Shown: positions 51,115 to 59,991 of the stretch, piece after piece | Layout of the letters: each line of letters begins with the position of its first letter | How positions within the stretch are numbered: the first letter of the stretch is position 1 | DNA from: JAADFF01 sp013153035 | Lineage (GTDB): Bacteria; Coprothermobacterota; Coprothermobacteria; Coprothermobacterales; JAADFF01 | NCBI GenBank assembly: GCA_026184435.1 | Contig: CP046447.1 | Reading direction: 5' to 3' (one strand) | Length of the DNA stretch: 64,000 bases | Translations under genes and position numbers: made by a program | The notes under the pieces: generated by a model | What the model saw: the letters and a program-made list of their open reading frames with translations, nothing else | What the model was told of the DNA's origin: nothing | Database searches by the model: none

Positions 51115-52365
51115 TTACATAGCTCTATCTTCTCTATACTTATCGTAGGCAAGTCTCAATCTTCTAATACCCTCTTTAATATCATCGGCTGTTGGCAGAG
51201 AGAAGTTCAATCTCAGTGTATTGCGCTTGCCAAGTTCAGGATATGGATAGAATGCAGAACCATAAACATAAACAACACCAGCATCAACAGCATATCTAAA
51301 CATTTCATATGTATCTACCCATTCAGACAATTCCATCCAGATAAAGAAGCCACCTTTAGGCACAGACCACTTGACACCTTCTACGTCGCCAAAGTGCTCC
51401 TGCAAAGCATCAAGCATAACCCTCATCTTGGCTCCATAGCTCTCAATAAGTGTCTTGAGATGCTCCTCAAAGAAACCAAGATTCATGTACTCAAGTGTCG
51501 CGTACTGGACAAAGGCAGCAGTACAGAGGTCTGCAGCCTGCTTGGCAACAATCATCTTTCTTATAACTTCAGGATGTCCTACTGCAAAACCCAGTCTGAA
51601 ACCGGGAACAAGAGTCTTAGAATATGTGGAAAGATAAATAACAGTGGAGGCATCATCAAAGGATTTAATTGTAGGTGGTCTTTCACCTTCATATACAAGA
51701 TATCCATATGGATCATCTTCTATAACAAGTACATTGTACTCTTTGGCAAGTTCCACAAGTCTTCTTCTTCTTTCAACACTCATCATGTAACCTGCTGGGT
51801 TCTGGAATGTTGGAATAGTGTAAATGGCCTTAACAGGATCGCCCTTTGCACGATGTTTCTTCAACTTCTGCTCAAGGATATCCATGTCCATACCATTCTC
51901 ATCCATAGGAACACCCACAAAGCGAGCCTGCATAGAACGGAATGCAACAAGACCACCAACATAGGTAGGTTCTTCTACAATGATAATATCTCCTGGATCG
52001 ATAAGAACCTGAGACAGAAGACTTAAAGCCTGCTGAGAGGCGCTAACCACCATTACTGACTCTTCGTCACAGTGATGACAACCCTCTTTCTCTCTCATAA
52101 ACCAACGGAGATACTCAAGAAACTCGGGCACACCCTGAGTAGGAGAATACTGCATCATCTTAGGCCCATACTTATCTATTGCAGAATTGACAGCCTGTCT
52201 GATTTTATCCAGTGGGAACAGACCCGGCTCTGGATAACCACCGGCAAGGGAAATAATACCATTTACACCTGTGTATTTGAAAATCTCTCTTATGGCTGAC
52301 GGATTTAGGGACTTAGCCCTCGTACTAAGTAATTTTTCTGCATCAAGAAAACCGGCCATATACAT
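51115..52365 (-). CDS. PLP-dependent aminotransferase (class I/II, LysN/2-aminoadipate type)
   Basis: This 416-residue fold-type I enzyme shows the LysN-like start SIREIFKYTG region, then GGYPEPGLFPLDKI and YSPTQGVPEFLEYL. The middle has PTFQNPAGYMMS and the PLP lysine in STYSKTLVPGFRLG. Homologues transaminate branched-chain, aromatic or 2-aminoadipate substrates, or act as MocR-type domains without the DNA-binding part. The ATG at 52365 follows GGGAGG; an ATG two codons later is equally possible. Specificity is not readable. Confidence 0.92.
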   Translation of the reverse strand: MYMAGFLDAEKLLSTRAKSLNPSAIREIFKYTGVNGIISLAGGYPEPGLFPLDKIRQAVNSAIDKYGPKMMQYSPTQGVPEFLEYLRWFMREKEGCHHCDEESVMVVSASQQALSLLSQVLIDPGDIIIVEEPTYVGGLVAFRSMQARFVGVPMDENGMDMDILEQKLKKHRAKGDPVKAIYTIPTFQNPAGYMMSVERRRRLVELAKEYNVLVIEDDPYGYLVYEGERPPTIKSFDDASTVIYLSTYSKTLVPGFRLGFAVGHPEVIRKMIVAKQAADLCTAAFVQYATLEYMNLGFFEEHLKTLIESYGAKMRVMLDALQEHFGDVEGVKWSVPKGGFFIWMELSEWVDTYEMFRYAVDAGVVYVYGSAFYPYPELGKRNTLRLNFSLPTADDIKEGIRRLRLAYDKYREDRAM

Positions 52366-52436
52366 ATCGCCTCCCGTAGAATTAATATTTTGGGGTTCCC
52401 CTTATCTATTATACCGCACATTGCATATATGCTAGA

Positions 52437-53096
52437 TTATGCAAAGAATAATCTATGGTATTTATTCATCAAATATTCAAAGAGAATGATAAGCTCACGC
52501 CACGAAGATACAGAAAAATCACATGGAGCCATCTTATTGTATGGCATATCCCACCGCACCACAGGGAAACCCATACGATGAGTTTCTTCAAGATTATGAG
52601 GACTGTCATCTACAAACATGACAATACGTGCACCTTTCATATACAGACGTCGAAGCACTCGCTCCTTACCACCCCGCTCAAATGGAGCATTGACAAAGGG
52701 AAAATCACCTAGCCCATATAGAGCCAGATTTTTTTTCGCGGCCTCTTCTATATAGATAGTGCGTTTAGTAAGAAACATAACCTGAGCCCCTTGCTCCTGC
52801 ATATAAAAAATACCCTCTTGAGCCCCTTTTCTCAGGGGAATCATAGCTTTGGCAACCTTTCGAAAAATCTGTACAGCCTCATGAAAAGGAACTGTGCCAT
52901 CTTTAACCCATGGGGCATAGGCTATACTCCATCTTCTGGCTTCATTAATAGAGTAATTCTTACCATACGTCTTATTAACATAATTGACGATAGCCTGCAT
53001 AGTATCAAACACAACATCATCAAGATCAAGAACAACAATAGGTCTCTTCGTTATTACAACGGAATCCAACACAACCTCAATATCATGCCATCTCAT
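52437..53096 (-). CDS. HAD-superfamily 5'-nucleotidase-like phosphatase
   Basis: This 219-residue protein has HAD motif I VVLDLDDVVFDT (DxD nucleophile pair), a helical cap, motif II FLTKRT, Lys in the RGGKERV region and motif IV VMFVDDSPHN. It matches the 5'(3')-deoxyribonucleotidase branch. Its role could be nucleotide pool control or housecleaning. It follows the processing protease by only 3 bp, so the two are one transcript. Confidence 0.8.
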   Translation of the reverse strand: MRWHDIEVVLDSVVITKRPIVVLDLDDVVFDTMQAIVNYVNKTYGKNYSINEARRWSIAYAPWVKDGTVPFHEAVQIFRKVAKAMIPLRKGAQEGIFYMQEQGAQVMFLTKRTIYIEEAAKKNLALYGLGDFPFVNAPFERGGKERVLRRLYMKGARIVMFVDDSPHNLEETHRMGFPVVRWDMPYNKMAPCDFSVSSWRELIILFEYLMNKYHRLFFA

Positions 53097-53099
53097 AGT

Positions 53100-54509
53100 T
53101 TATCGCCCCAAATCCGATGGATGCAAAATACCATTTTTAAATAGCTTGATAGCCTCATCTTTAGCGTATAAAGTCATAGACCATACATGGGGAAGAATAC
53201 CTGCCCCATTCAAAACTTCACCTTTGGGCCCTAACACTTCGTATGCTGTCAGGACAAGCATACTGCCATCATCGAGTTTATATACAGCAGAAGCTACTCC
53301 CTTACCATAGGTTGTCTCACCCACAAGAATTGCCCTATCATAAGACTTCATAGCCATGGCAAAGACCTCTGCAGCCGATGTTGTACCCTCATCAATAAGA
53401 ACATATATAGGTCTACTCCATGAAAGCATCCACTGGCTAACAGGTGCATACACAGGTGTTTCGTTACCATCTCCATCTACCAGAGTATATACTTTCTTTC
53501 CACCAACGAAAAAACTCAGTAGATTACGAGCAGCTTCTAAATCTCCGCCAAAATTGCCCCTAAGGTCAAGGATATATGCATCTGCCTCACCACGATGAGT
53601 GAAAAATATCTTCTTTAAAGCATCGTCCATTTGCTTGACAACATCGCTATCAATAGTTTTTATACGAATATAGGCAACTATCTTGTCACCTACAGAGATA
53701 AGGGAATATGAAAAAGGCGAGGCACTAACATAAGATGTTTTTACCTTAAATGTCATAGCAGTACCACTACGAATAATATCCAATTTCACCTCTTTACTAG
53801 TTGTAGAGGAAAGCATCATCTTGACATCGTCAAATGGCATATCACGAATATATGTTCCATCAATGGCCTTAACAACATCACCTGGCATAAGCCCAGCATA
53901 GTATGCTGGAGAACCTTTAATAACATCTAAAATGATGTATTTACCAGAAGACCTTGTCAGCTCAATTCCCACAGTTTGCACATTACTGCTGAGTAAAATC
54001 TTTCTCTTTTCCACCTCCTCAGGGGTGAAAAAGCGAGTATATTTATCATAAAGAGAAGCAACTACCCCTTTAATGGCACTATATGTCAAAGATTTAATGG
54101 ATACATCATTTTTATATAGATAGTTCTCCGTTATCAGTTTAATAACATCGCCGTATACACCTACACTATCGACCTGGGCCTGAAGTTTAGATATTTCCTG
54201 CTCTTTCTCATCGAGTTCTGTCAGCATAGAGATAAAATCAGGTACATACATTGTGGCATATCTCTCTGTAGCATTCCAAGTAATTGTAGCCCCTATAAGA
54301 TTGGATACTGTGCGAATAGGCACATACAACCTGTTGTTGACAATAATCGGTTTTGATGCAGTAGATACTGTCTGACCATTCAGCTTAACAAGGCCACTAT
54401 CAGGGTAGAACTCAATAACATTGACATTCCATGCTCCAGCATAGTTTACTCCTAAAAGTGCTATGACAAGCAACAACAATCCCCCTACAAGATACAATCG
54501 TCTCTTCAT
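53100..54509 (-). CDS. S41 C-terminal processing protease with copper-amine-oxidase-type N-domain
   Basis: The 469-residue exported protease starts with a signal anchor (about 1-24). A Cu-amine-oxidase-N-like domain (NGQTVSTASKPIIVNNRLYVPIRTVSNLIGATITW) binds cell-wall material in other proteins. A short coiled coil (residues 98-115) is followed by a PDZ domain (GLMPGDVVKAIDG) and the protease domain with Ser378 in EGTTSAAEVFA and Lys403 in GETTYGKG. Such proteases trim exported proteins. The gene overlaps holA by 4 bp. Confidence 0.94.
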   Translation of the reverse strand: MKRRLYLVGGLLLLVIALLGVNYAGAWNVNVIEFYPDSGLVKLNGQTVSTASKPIIVNNRLYVPIRTVSNLIGATITWNATERYATMYVPDFISMLTELDEKEQEISKLQAQVDSVGVYGDVIKLITENYLYKNDVSIKSLTYSAIKGVVASLYDKYTRFFTPEEVEKRKILLSSNVQTVGIELTRSSGKYIILDVIKGSPAYYAGLMPGDVVKAIDGTYIRDMPFDDVKMMLSSTTSKEVKLDIIRSGTAMTFKVKTSYVSASPFSYSLISVGDKIVAYIRIKTIDSDVVKQMDDALKKIFFTHRGEADAYILDLRGNFGGDLEAARNLLSFFVGGKKVYTLVDGDGNETPVYAPVSQWMLSWSRPIYVLIDEGTTSAAEVFAMAMKSYDRAILVGETTYGKGVASAVYKLDDGSMLVLTAYEVLGPKGEVLNGAGILPHVWSMTLYAKDEAIKLFKNGILHPSDLGR

Positions 54510-55513
54510 AACACTTTCCCCCGCATGGATATGATATAGGACAGCACAGCATCAAGGGCATCAATATCTGTTATCTCTCCTGTTTTTATTCCCTTATCCA
54601 GTTCGTACAACTTTTGCAATAGATTTATCGCGCCCTCTATACCTATAGTATCGTAGATGCCCAATAATTTGCCAACATAATATGGATTTTTAGATGTCAC
54701 AGAAGCTATATCTTTCACAGAATACCCTTTGTGTCTTAGCTGTCCTACCTCCAACACTCCCCGTATGAAAGTGGCAATAGTGGCCAGTATCTGGGCAGGT
54801 GGAGTACCAGACAGTAAAATAGCCTGTTTCATCTCACCGGCCACACCTGTATCTCCGTTCCACAGGGCATCCCAAAATACAAACACATTACCCTCAGCCT
54901 GCAAGGCAAAGTACTGAGAGATAATATCTTCGGTAATAACATTCTCTTCAATGAGATCCAGTTTATCCAGTTCTGTTACGATGAGACTGAGCTTTCCACC
55001 AGATAAAGACACCAGCATATCAAGGGCACTACCTGTAATATCTTTACCTCTTTTCTTTATAGCAGCCTTAATAAATGCCTTTAGCGAACGACCCTTTAGA
55101 GGAGCACATGACACATCAACCCTGTCCCCCACGGTCTTAATGGTAAATCCAGAACGAGATGATGTATCAATAGAAACAACATAATACAAATCTTCATCTT
55201 CTATAAAAAACCTCTCCCAAGATGCAAGCACTTTCTTGTTTTTGGGTGTTTGCCAATACTTGATAATATATAGCTTTCCTGAGGAAAACATGCCTCCACC
55301 ACCGGTGTTTTCAGGAGCAGAAGAAAGCTCATCGGCATATATCACCTCTACATCTATACCCTGCTTTTCTGCCCACCCTTTCATAGCCTTTATAACAACA
55401 TCGTGAAAATACACCTCTGCCCCTTTAAGAACATATAAGTGGTGAACTTTGCCTTTTTTGATATCACTGACAGCATCAAGGGCTGTATAAGATTGTGTTT
55501 TCCTCTTGGCCAT
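54506..55513 (-). CDS. holA: DNA polymerase III subunit delta
   Basis: The delta subunit opens the sliding clamp inside the clamp loader. The product is 335 residues. It starts with KGKVHHLYVLKGAEVYFHDVVIKA, has the AAA+-like middle with LDMLVSLSGGKLSLIVTELDKL, and ends with the helical domain ILATIATFIRGVLEVGQL. The ATG at 55513 follows AGGTGATTGAC; the stop of the upstream gene is 1 bp away. HolA is divergent in sequence, but the fold order supports the call. Confidence 0.88.
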   Translation of the reverse strand: MAKRKTQSYTALDAVSDIKKGKVHHLYVLKGAEVYFHDVVIKAMKGWAEKQGIDVEVIYADELSSAPENTGGGGMFSSGKLYIIKYWQTPKNKKVLASWERFFIEDEDLYYVVSIDTSSRSGFTIKTVGDRVDVSCAPLKGRSLKAFIKAAIKKRGKDITGSALDMLVSLSGGKLSLIVTELDKLDLIEENVITEDIISQYFALQAEGNVFVFWDALWNGDTGVAGEMKQAILLSGTPPAQILATIATFIRGVLEVGQLRHKGYSVKDIASVTSKNPYYVGKLLGIYDTIGIEGAINLLQKLYELDKGIKTGEITDIDALDAVLSYIISMRGKVL

Positions 55514-55514
55514 G

Positions 55515-56285
55515 TCAATCACCTAGCGCCATATCTATCATATGTTTGATATCAGAGGCAATAACAGGAGTACCTGCAATAATATTGCCTGTATCCCATA
55601 TATCACTACCGGCAAAGGTATACACGCTACCACCGGCCTCTTTGACAAGGAGAATACCTGCAGCAATATCCCAAGGAGAAAGTCCAAACTCAAAAAATCC
55701 GTCAAAGATACCGGCAGCGCTGTAGGCAAGATCTATGGCTGCAGCCCCCATGCGGCGCAAGTCGCCTATATAAGGATAAAGGGTGGTAAACACCCTTGTG
55801 TAACCATCAAATAGATGCTTTTTCCTGAATGGAAATCCAGTTGCAATAATACTTCCTTCAAGTTTCGTACGACCAGACACCTTTATAGGCTTACCATTCA
55901 TATAAGCTCCTTTACCCATTTCGGCATAAAACAGTTCTTCTCTCTCCGGAAAATAAATAACACCAAGTGTGGGAACATTCCCATCCATCAGTGCAATAGA
56001 TATTGCATAAATAGGCACACCTCTTATAAAATTGGCCGTGCCATCTATCGGATCTACAAGCCAGTATTTAGCCCTATCGCCACTCTCACCTGTCTCTTCA
56101 CCATGCCAACCTATACCTTCTGCAGTGAGAAGAATTTCTCTTATAGTCTGCTCTACGGCAACATCCGCTTCAGAAACAAAGTCATCAGGACTCTTCTGAC
56201 GATACTCCAGAGGTTTCCTGAAATATGTCTTCGCTACCTGTCCCCCTTTTAATGCGGCATCTATCGCTAAATTTATTAAGTTCAT
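55515..56285 (-). CDS. Inositol-monophosphatase-family phosphatase
   Basis: The product is 257 residues from the ATG at 56285, which follows GAGGTGATTTGTGGG. The Mg2+ motifs are GEETG, WLVDPIDGTANFIRG and LSPWDIAAGILLVKEAGG. The family dephosphorylates inositol phosphates, fructose 1,6-bisphosphate or NADP, so activity is not fixed. Its first 100 bp overlap the end of the YihY-like gene on the same strand in another frame. The N-terminal helix LAIDAALKGGQVAKTYF is conserved, so the overlap is real. Confidence 0.92.
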   Translation of the reverse strand: MNLINLAIDAALKGGQVAKTYFRKPLEYRQKSPDDFVSEADVAVEQTIREILLTAEGIGWHGEETGESGDRAKYWLVDPIDGTANFIRGVPIYAISIALMDGNVPTLGVIYFPEREELFYAEMGKGAYMNGKPIKVSGRTKLEGSIIATGFPFRKKHLFDGYTRVFTTLYPYIGDLRRMGAAAIDLAYSAAGIFDGFFEFGLSPWDIAAGILLVKEAGGSVYTFAGSDIWDTGNIIAGTPVIASDIKHMIDMALGD

Positions 56286-57123
56286 CCCACAAATCACCTC
56301 TGTCTATATGATAAAGGAAATAACCAACTTCTGCTCCTATTAGGATAATATACCCCATAAGGTAGAACCAAAACAACAAGAACATCACATCGGCTATAAC
56401 CCTATACAGCTGAAAAATTCGCCCCATAGTAATATAGGTAACAAAAATCCACTCAAGTAGTATCGTACCCAATGTTGCAACAGCAGCGGATGCCACAGCA
56501 TACTTGACTCTAATTCTCCGTGTTGGAGCAAGATAATATATAACACTATATACAACAAACATAAGAAGCCATCTATCTATACCTGACAATATCCATACCA
56601 TTAGCGAATTACCTTGAATACCAAGCATCTTCTCGAATAGATTAAACAGTCTGGAGATATATAGAAGAACAGGCTGAAATACGGCAAACAATAAAAATGC
56701 AAAAACTATGGCCGTACCCCACAATCTGCCCTTCCATATACCCTTAGAGGGAAAACCCCATACAGAATTTACCATCTGTTCTACAAGATAAAACAACGAT
56801 GTACCCGTCCATGCAAGGGGAATAATACCCAAGAAACCCCATGTTTTTATAGACATAGCTTCTTCCAGCAAATGCTCTAAGAACTCACCTGACACAGGAA
56901 CAAGTTTGGGTATACCATGCATAATAATCTCTTTCAGTGAATCTGCTCCCCATAGCGAAAATAACCACATAAAAACAAGGAGAAGGGGAATAAGCGAGAA
57001 AAATGTAAAGTAAGCAATAGCTGCCGCCGAGATACCTAATCTATCATTGCCCAACTTGGCAAGTATTAAACAACCTTTGTCATACCACTTTTTCCATATA
57101 CCATCTATATTAAACAAACGCAT
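56185..57123 (-). CDS. YihY/BrkB-family membrane protein
   Basis: The product is about 312 residues. The family core is LGISAAAIAYFTFFSLIPLLLVF, followed by five or six helices, and the second half has FVVYSVIYYLAPTRRIRVKYAV. The C-terminal tail of about 40 residues is hydrophilic. YihY proteins were long misannotated as RNase BN; their function is unknown. The ATG at 57123 lies inside the end of the upstream gene; a longer start at 57186 is less likely because it begins within that gene's coding region without a site. The start is uncertain. Confidence 0.85.
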   Translation of the reverse strand: MRLFNIDGIWKKWYDKGCLILAKLGNDRLGISAAAIAYFTFFSLIPLLLVFMWLFSLWGADSLKEIIMHGIPKLVPVSGEFLEHLLEEAMSIKTWGFLGIIPLAWTGTSLFYLVEQMVNSVWGFPSKGIWKGRLWGTAIVFAFLLFAVFQPVLLYISRLFNLFEKMLGIQGNSLMVWILSGIDRWLLMFVVYSVIYYLAPTRRIRVKYAVASAAVATLGTILLEWIFVTYITMGRIFQLYRVIADVMFLLFWFYLMGYIILIGAEVGYFLYHIDRGDLWDELNKFSDRCRIKRGTGSEDIFQETSGVSSEES

Positions 57124-57904
57124 CTCTGTATCGCCACATGAGATAGGCGTAATAAATAGACACAAAGAACAGAAGGACTCCGGCAAAAATCATCGAAAGC
57201 ACCAGAACCTTACTAATAGCATTGTGGTATGATAACACTTCTTGAATAACAGGGGTATAAAGAACACTTCTTAGTGTCATAGCACCGGCAAAGAGTCCCA
57301 TAGGTATCATAAGGGCCAATAGGAACCAACCAGACTTCGATCTCCTTCTTAAAGCACCTCTACCGGCAAAGTATGGAAGAACAAACACCATAGCAGTAAT
57401 AAAAGTTATCTTGTCAAACAAACCCGAGGCAGGAAGACCCAAGAAAAATGTAATACCAAACAGTGTTGTCCAAGTATACAGTTTATCTAACTCTCTTTTC
57501 TTGTCAGAAAAATCATAAAGGGCGCCCTCAAGATATGTAAGGAAAGACATAGCTATCTTGTATACAACATTAGACGGATTCTTCTTTAGCATTTTCTCCA
57601 CATTCTTTGCCGCCTTTTCACCCATAACCTCGGTGAGAATATTCAAAATTTCATCTGGAGAATCAGTTTCAAGAATAGGAGAAAGCTTATTTTCCCAATA
57701 ATTTACCACACCTTTATAAACCTCATTTAGTCTCTCATCAAACTTCTTGACAAACTGGGCCTCTTCATATTTCTTTTTTACCTCTTCCCATTTCTTTAGC
57801 AGTTTTTCCTTCTGCTTATCTGTAAGTAATGGTGATGCCTCAACCTTTTTTCTGTACTCTTCCAAGATATCCAAGAGTTTTCCCTTCTTTATATCTACTG
57901 ACAC
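57110..57904 (-). CDS. Membrane protein with N-terminal coiled coil, unknown function
   Basis: I do not recognise this 264-residue protein. Residues 1-70 are very rich in Lys and Glu and look like a coiled coil (LTDKQKEKLLKKWEEVKKKY). A soluble middle helix region is followed by four or five membrane helices from about residue 140, ending YYAYLMWRYRDAFV. The GTG at 57904 has AGGAGG at six bases; an upstream GTG overlaps it. Its 3' end overlaps the YihY-like gene, so the pair is probably co-translated. Confidence 0.7.
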   Translation of the reverse strand: MSVDIKKGKLLDILEEYRKKVEASPLLTDKQKEKLLKKWEEVKKKYEEAQFVKKFDERLNEVYKGVVNYWENKLSPILETDSPDEILNILTEVMGEKAAKNVEKMLKKNPSNVVYKIAMSFLTYLEGALYDFSDKKRELDKLYTWTTLFGITFFLGLPASGLFDKITFITAMVFVLPYFAGRGALRRRSKSGWFLLALMIPMGLFAGAMTLRSVLYTPVIQEVLSYHNAISKVLVLSMIFAGVLLFFVSIYYAYLMWRYRDAFV

Positions 57905-57923
57905 ACATGTCACCTCCTAAAAG

Positions 57924-57953
57924 AAAAAGCCGTGGGTAAATACCCACGGCTTT
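57924..57953 (-). terminator. Terminator of the NSS transporter operon
   Basis: AAAGCCGTGGGTA-TT-TACCCACGGCTTT on the minus strand is followed by TTCTTTT. It lies directly before the next gene's ribosome binding site. Confidence 0.92.
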
Positions 57954-57975
57954 ATTCTACCAAATAATACCTCTC

Positions 57976-58218
57976 TTATTTGCCTGCCGAATCGATAGTT
58001 GTCAATGTTGGCACTGTGGCATCTACAAACCAGAAAATGAATGCCCATGCCAAAGCCATAAATGCGGCAGAAGATTTTGACATACCCAGTGCTGTCATGG
58101 TCATGTACCAGCCAATACCACCAACGATAAAGGCAGATACCAACTTCACCCAAACATTACTGGCAACCCAACCGTAAGCAACACCTGCTAAAAATAGTAT
58201 CAATCCTATCCATGCCAT
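57976..58218 (-). CDS. Small three-helix membrane protein next to the NSS symporter
   Basis: The product is 80 residues, nearly all hydrophobic. It has three likely helices (about 3-18, 22-46 and 49-66) and a short polar tail. The ATG follows GGGGGTGACCCATT. It lies 14 bp after the symporter gene and before a terminator, so it is expressed with it. Some bacterial NSS transporters need a small membrane subunit (MetS with MetP). This one is longer and not recognisably MetS. An overlapping frame (57917-58153) is less membrane-like and lacks a good site. Confidence 0.7.
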   Translation of the reverse strand: MAWIGLILFLAGVAYGWVASNVWVKLVSAFIVGGIGWYMTMTALGMSKSSAAFMALAWAFIFWFVDATVPTLTTIDSAGK

Positions 58219-58232
58219 AATGGGTCACCCCC

Positions 58233-59825
58233 TTATCTACGAATGAGGACCTTGCCCTGGGCAATTTCCTCACCATAAGATCTCTTGATAGACTTGTAGC
58301 TGACAAAGAAACCAATTACAAGAACAACTATGATGACAATACGAGCTGTAAGAACCCAAGGACCAAGCTTAGGATCAACGCCCAGATATTTCACCAATGT
58401 ATCAGGATTGAAGGAGAAGTATCCACCTTTGGCATAGTCGAGTGTAGAGAAGAACAGGATAACGGCAATGTAGATAGGTGTAATCCATCTCATAAATATG
58501 TCGAAGTACCATTTTGGAACTTTGACATAAGCGCCTCTGTTCATCTCTTCCCATGCACCATGTCCCCACATGGTAGCTGTAACGAGAACCTCTATAAGAC
58601 CAAGTACAACGAGGAAGTAAGAACCAACCCAGTTGTCAAGCTCTGTAAGATATGCCAAGTCGGCCGTCTTTGTGAGAATTGGCTCAAGTGCAACAGGAAG
58701 ACCAATAATGAAGAATGTCAATGCTGCAACATAAGCACCAACTCTTCTGTTGATACCGGCATCCTCTTCAAGCATAGCTGCAAGATAGTTGAACATAGCT
58801 ATAGCAGAAGTGAAACCGGCAATGAACAGGAGGAAGAACCACATGGCTCCCCACAGCTGACCACCAGGAAGATCTCTAAAGACATTAGGCAGAGAAATAA
58901 ATGACAGACCTACACCAGCACCTACGCCCTTAGGACCAAGATATGCATAGGCTATAGGAATAGCAATAGAACCACCAAGAATAACCTCTGCAAACTCGTT
59001 AAGAGATACTGTTGCAAGACCAGACAACACAATGTCATCATCGGGTTTCAGATAAGATGCATAGTTCTGAATAATACCCATACCGACGGACAATGTGAAG
59101 AATATCTGACCTGCAGCGGCAAGTGCAGATTTCCATGTCAGATCAGCCCATCTGGGTTCCCACAAGTAATCAAGTCCTTTAATAGCAGACCACTCTGGCT
59201 TCACAGGTGCTCCAAGGGTAATAGCCCTGATAGCCAAGATAACACCAAATACATACAGAATTGGCATCATAACAGATGCCCACTTTTCAATACCGCCCTG
59301 AACACCTCCGGAAACGGTATATGCCATAAGAACAAGGGCAATACCCCAGAAAACAAAGACATACACAGGATTCTGAATGTAATTAACGAAGAACTGTCCT
59401 GTATTAACGGCCTTATCCATATAGGCACCAGTAAGGGAGAGATAAGAATAACCAAGTGTCCAACCAATAATCTGAGAATAGTAAGAGGTCAGAAGTGCCA
59501 TAACGGAGAATGCAAACATACCACCAAGAGCACCGATAATAGCAGCTGCTGATGGACTAACAGCTTCTCTTGCGTGGAGATACAGCATTGGTGCAACAGT
59601 ACCATGTCCATACTTACCACCTGTACGACCCTGGGTCCACTCAACAAGCATTAGTGGGATACCCAAAAGGAACAGGGCAAAGAAGTAAGGAATCATAAAA
59701 CTACCGCCACCATTAGAAGCGGCCTGATACGGGAAACGCCAGAAGTTACCAAGACCTACAGCATTACCGGCCATGGCAAGAATAAGACCAATCTTCGTTC
59801 CCCAAGTGTCACGGGTTTCTGCCAT
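58233..59825 (-). CDS. Sodium-dependent neurotransmitter:sodium symporter (NSS) family transporter
   Basis: The product is 530 residues with about twelve helices. The NSS signature is WGTKIGLILAMAGNAVGLGN, followed by FWRFPYQAASNGGGSFMIPY, which forms the Na+ and substrate site. LeuT-fold landmarks later are FFTLSVGMGIIQNYASYL and FNYLAAMLEEDAG. Bacterial members import amino acids with Na+. The ATG at 59825 follows GGGGGTGAAGTAT; an in-frame GTG three codons earlier lies in that site. Substrate is not assigned. Confidence 0.93.
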   Translation of the reverse strand: MAETRDTWGTKIGLILAMAGNAVGLGNFWRFPYQAASNGGGSFMIPYFFALFLLGIPLMLVEWTQGRTGGKYGHGTVAPMLYLHAREAVSPSAAAIIGALGGMFAFSVMALLTSYYSQIIGWTLGYSYLSLTGAYMDKAVNTGQFFVNYIQNPVYVFVFWGIALVLMAYTVSGGVQGGIEKWASVMMPILYVFGVILAIRAITLGAPVKPEWSAIKGLDYLWEPRWADLTWKSALAAAGQIFFTLSVGMGIIQNYASYLKPDDDIVLSGLATVSLNEFAEVILGGSIAIPIAYAYLGPKGVGAGVGLSFISLPNVFRDLPGGQLWGAMWFFLLFIAGFTSAIAMFNYLAAMLEEDAGINRRVGAYVAALTFFIIGLPVALEPILTKTADLAYLTELDNWVGSYFLVVLGLIEVLVTATMWGHGAWEEMNRGAYVKVPKWYFDIFMRWITPIYIAVILFFSTLDYAKGGYFSFNPDTLVKYLGVDPKLGPWVLTARIVIIVVLVIGFFVSYKSIKRSYGEEIAQGKVLIRR

Positions 59826-59991
59826 ATACTTCACCCCCTCAAAATATTTTCATGCTACGGCGTAGGGCTAGGTCTTATTAACATTATATATTAAGCAGCA
59901 TATTTATGCAACCAGATAGCTAAAAGATGGATTTTATGAGCATTATATATTGCTCAAACACTTTAAATATCCCTCTTTTAACAAATCCGAT

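Noticed and set aside
57917..58153. An alternative 78-codon minus-strand frame after the NSS symporter
   Set aside because: It runs into the terminator hairpin and has mixed Trp/His/Cys composition, whereas the 80-codon frame at 57976-58218 has a ribosome site and clear membrane helices.
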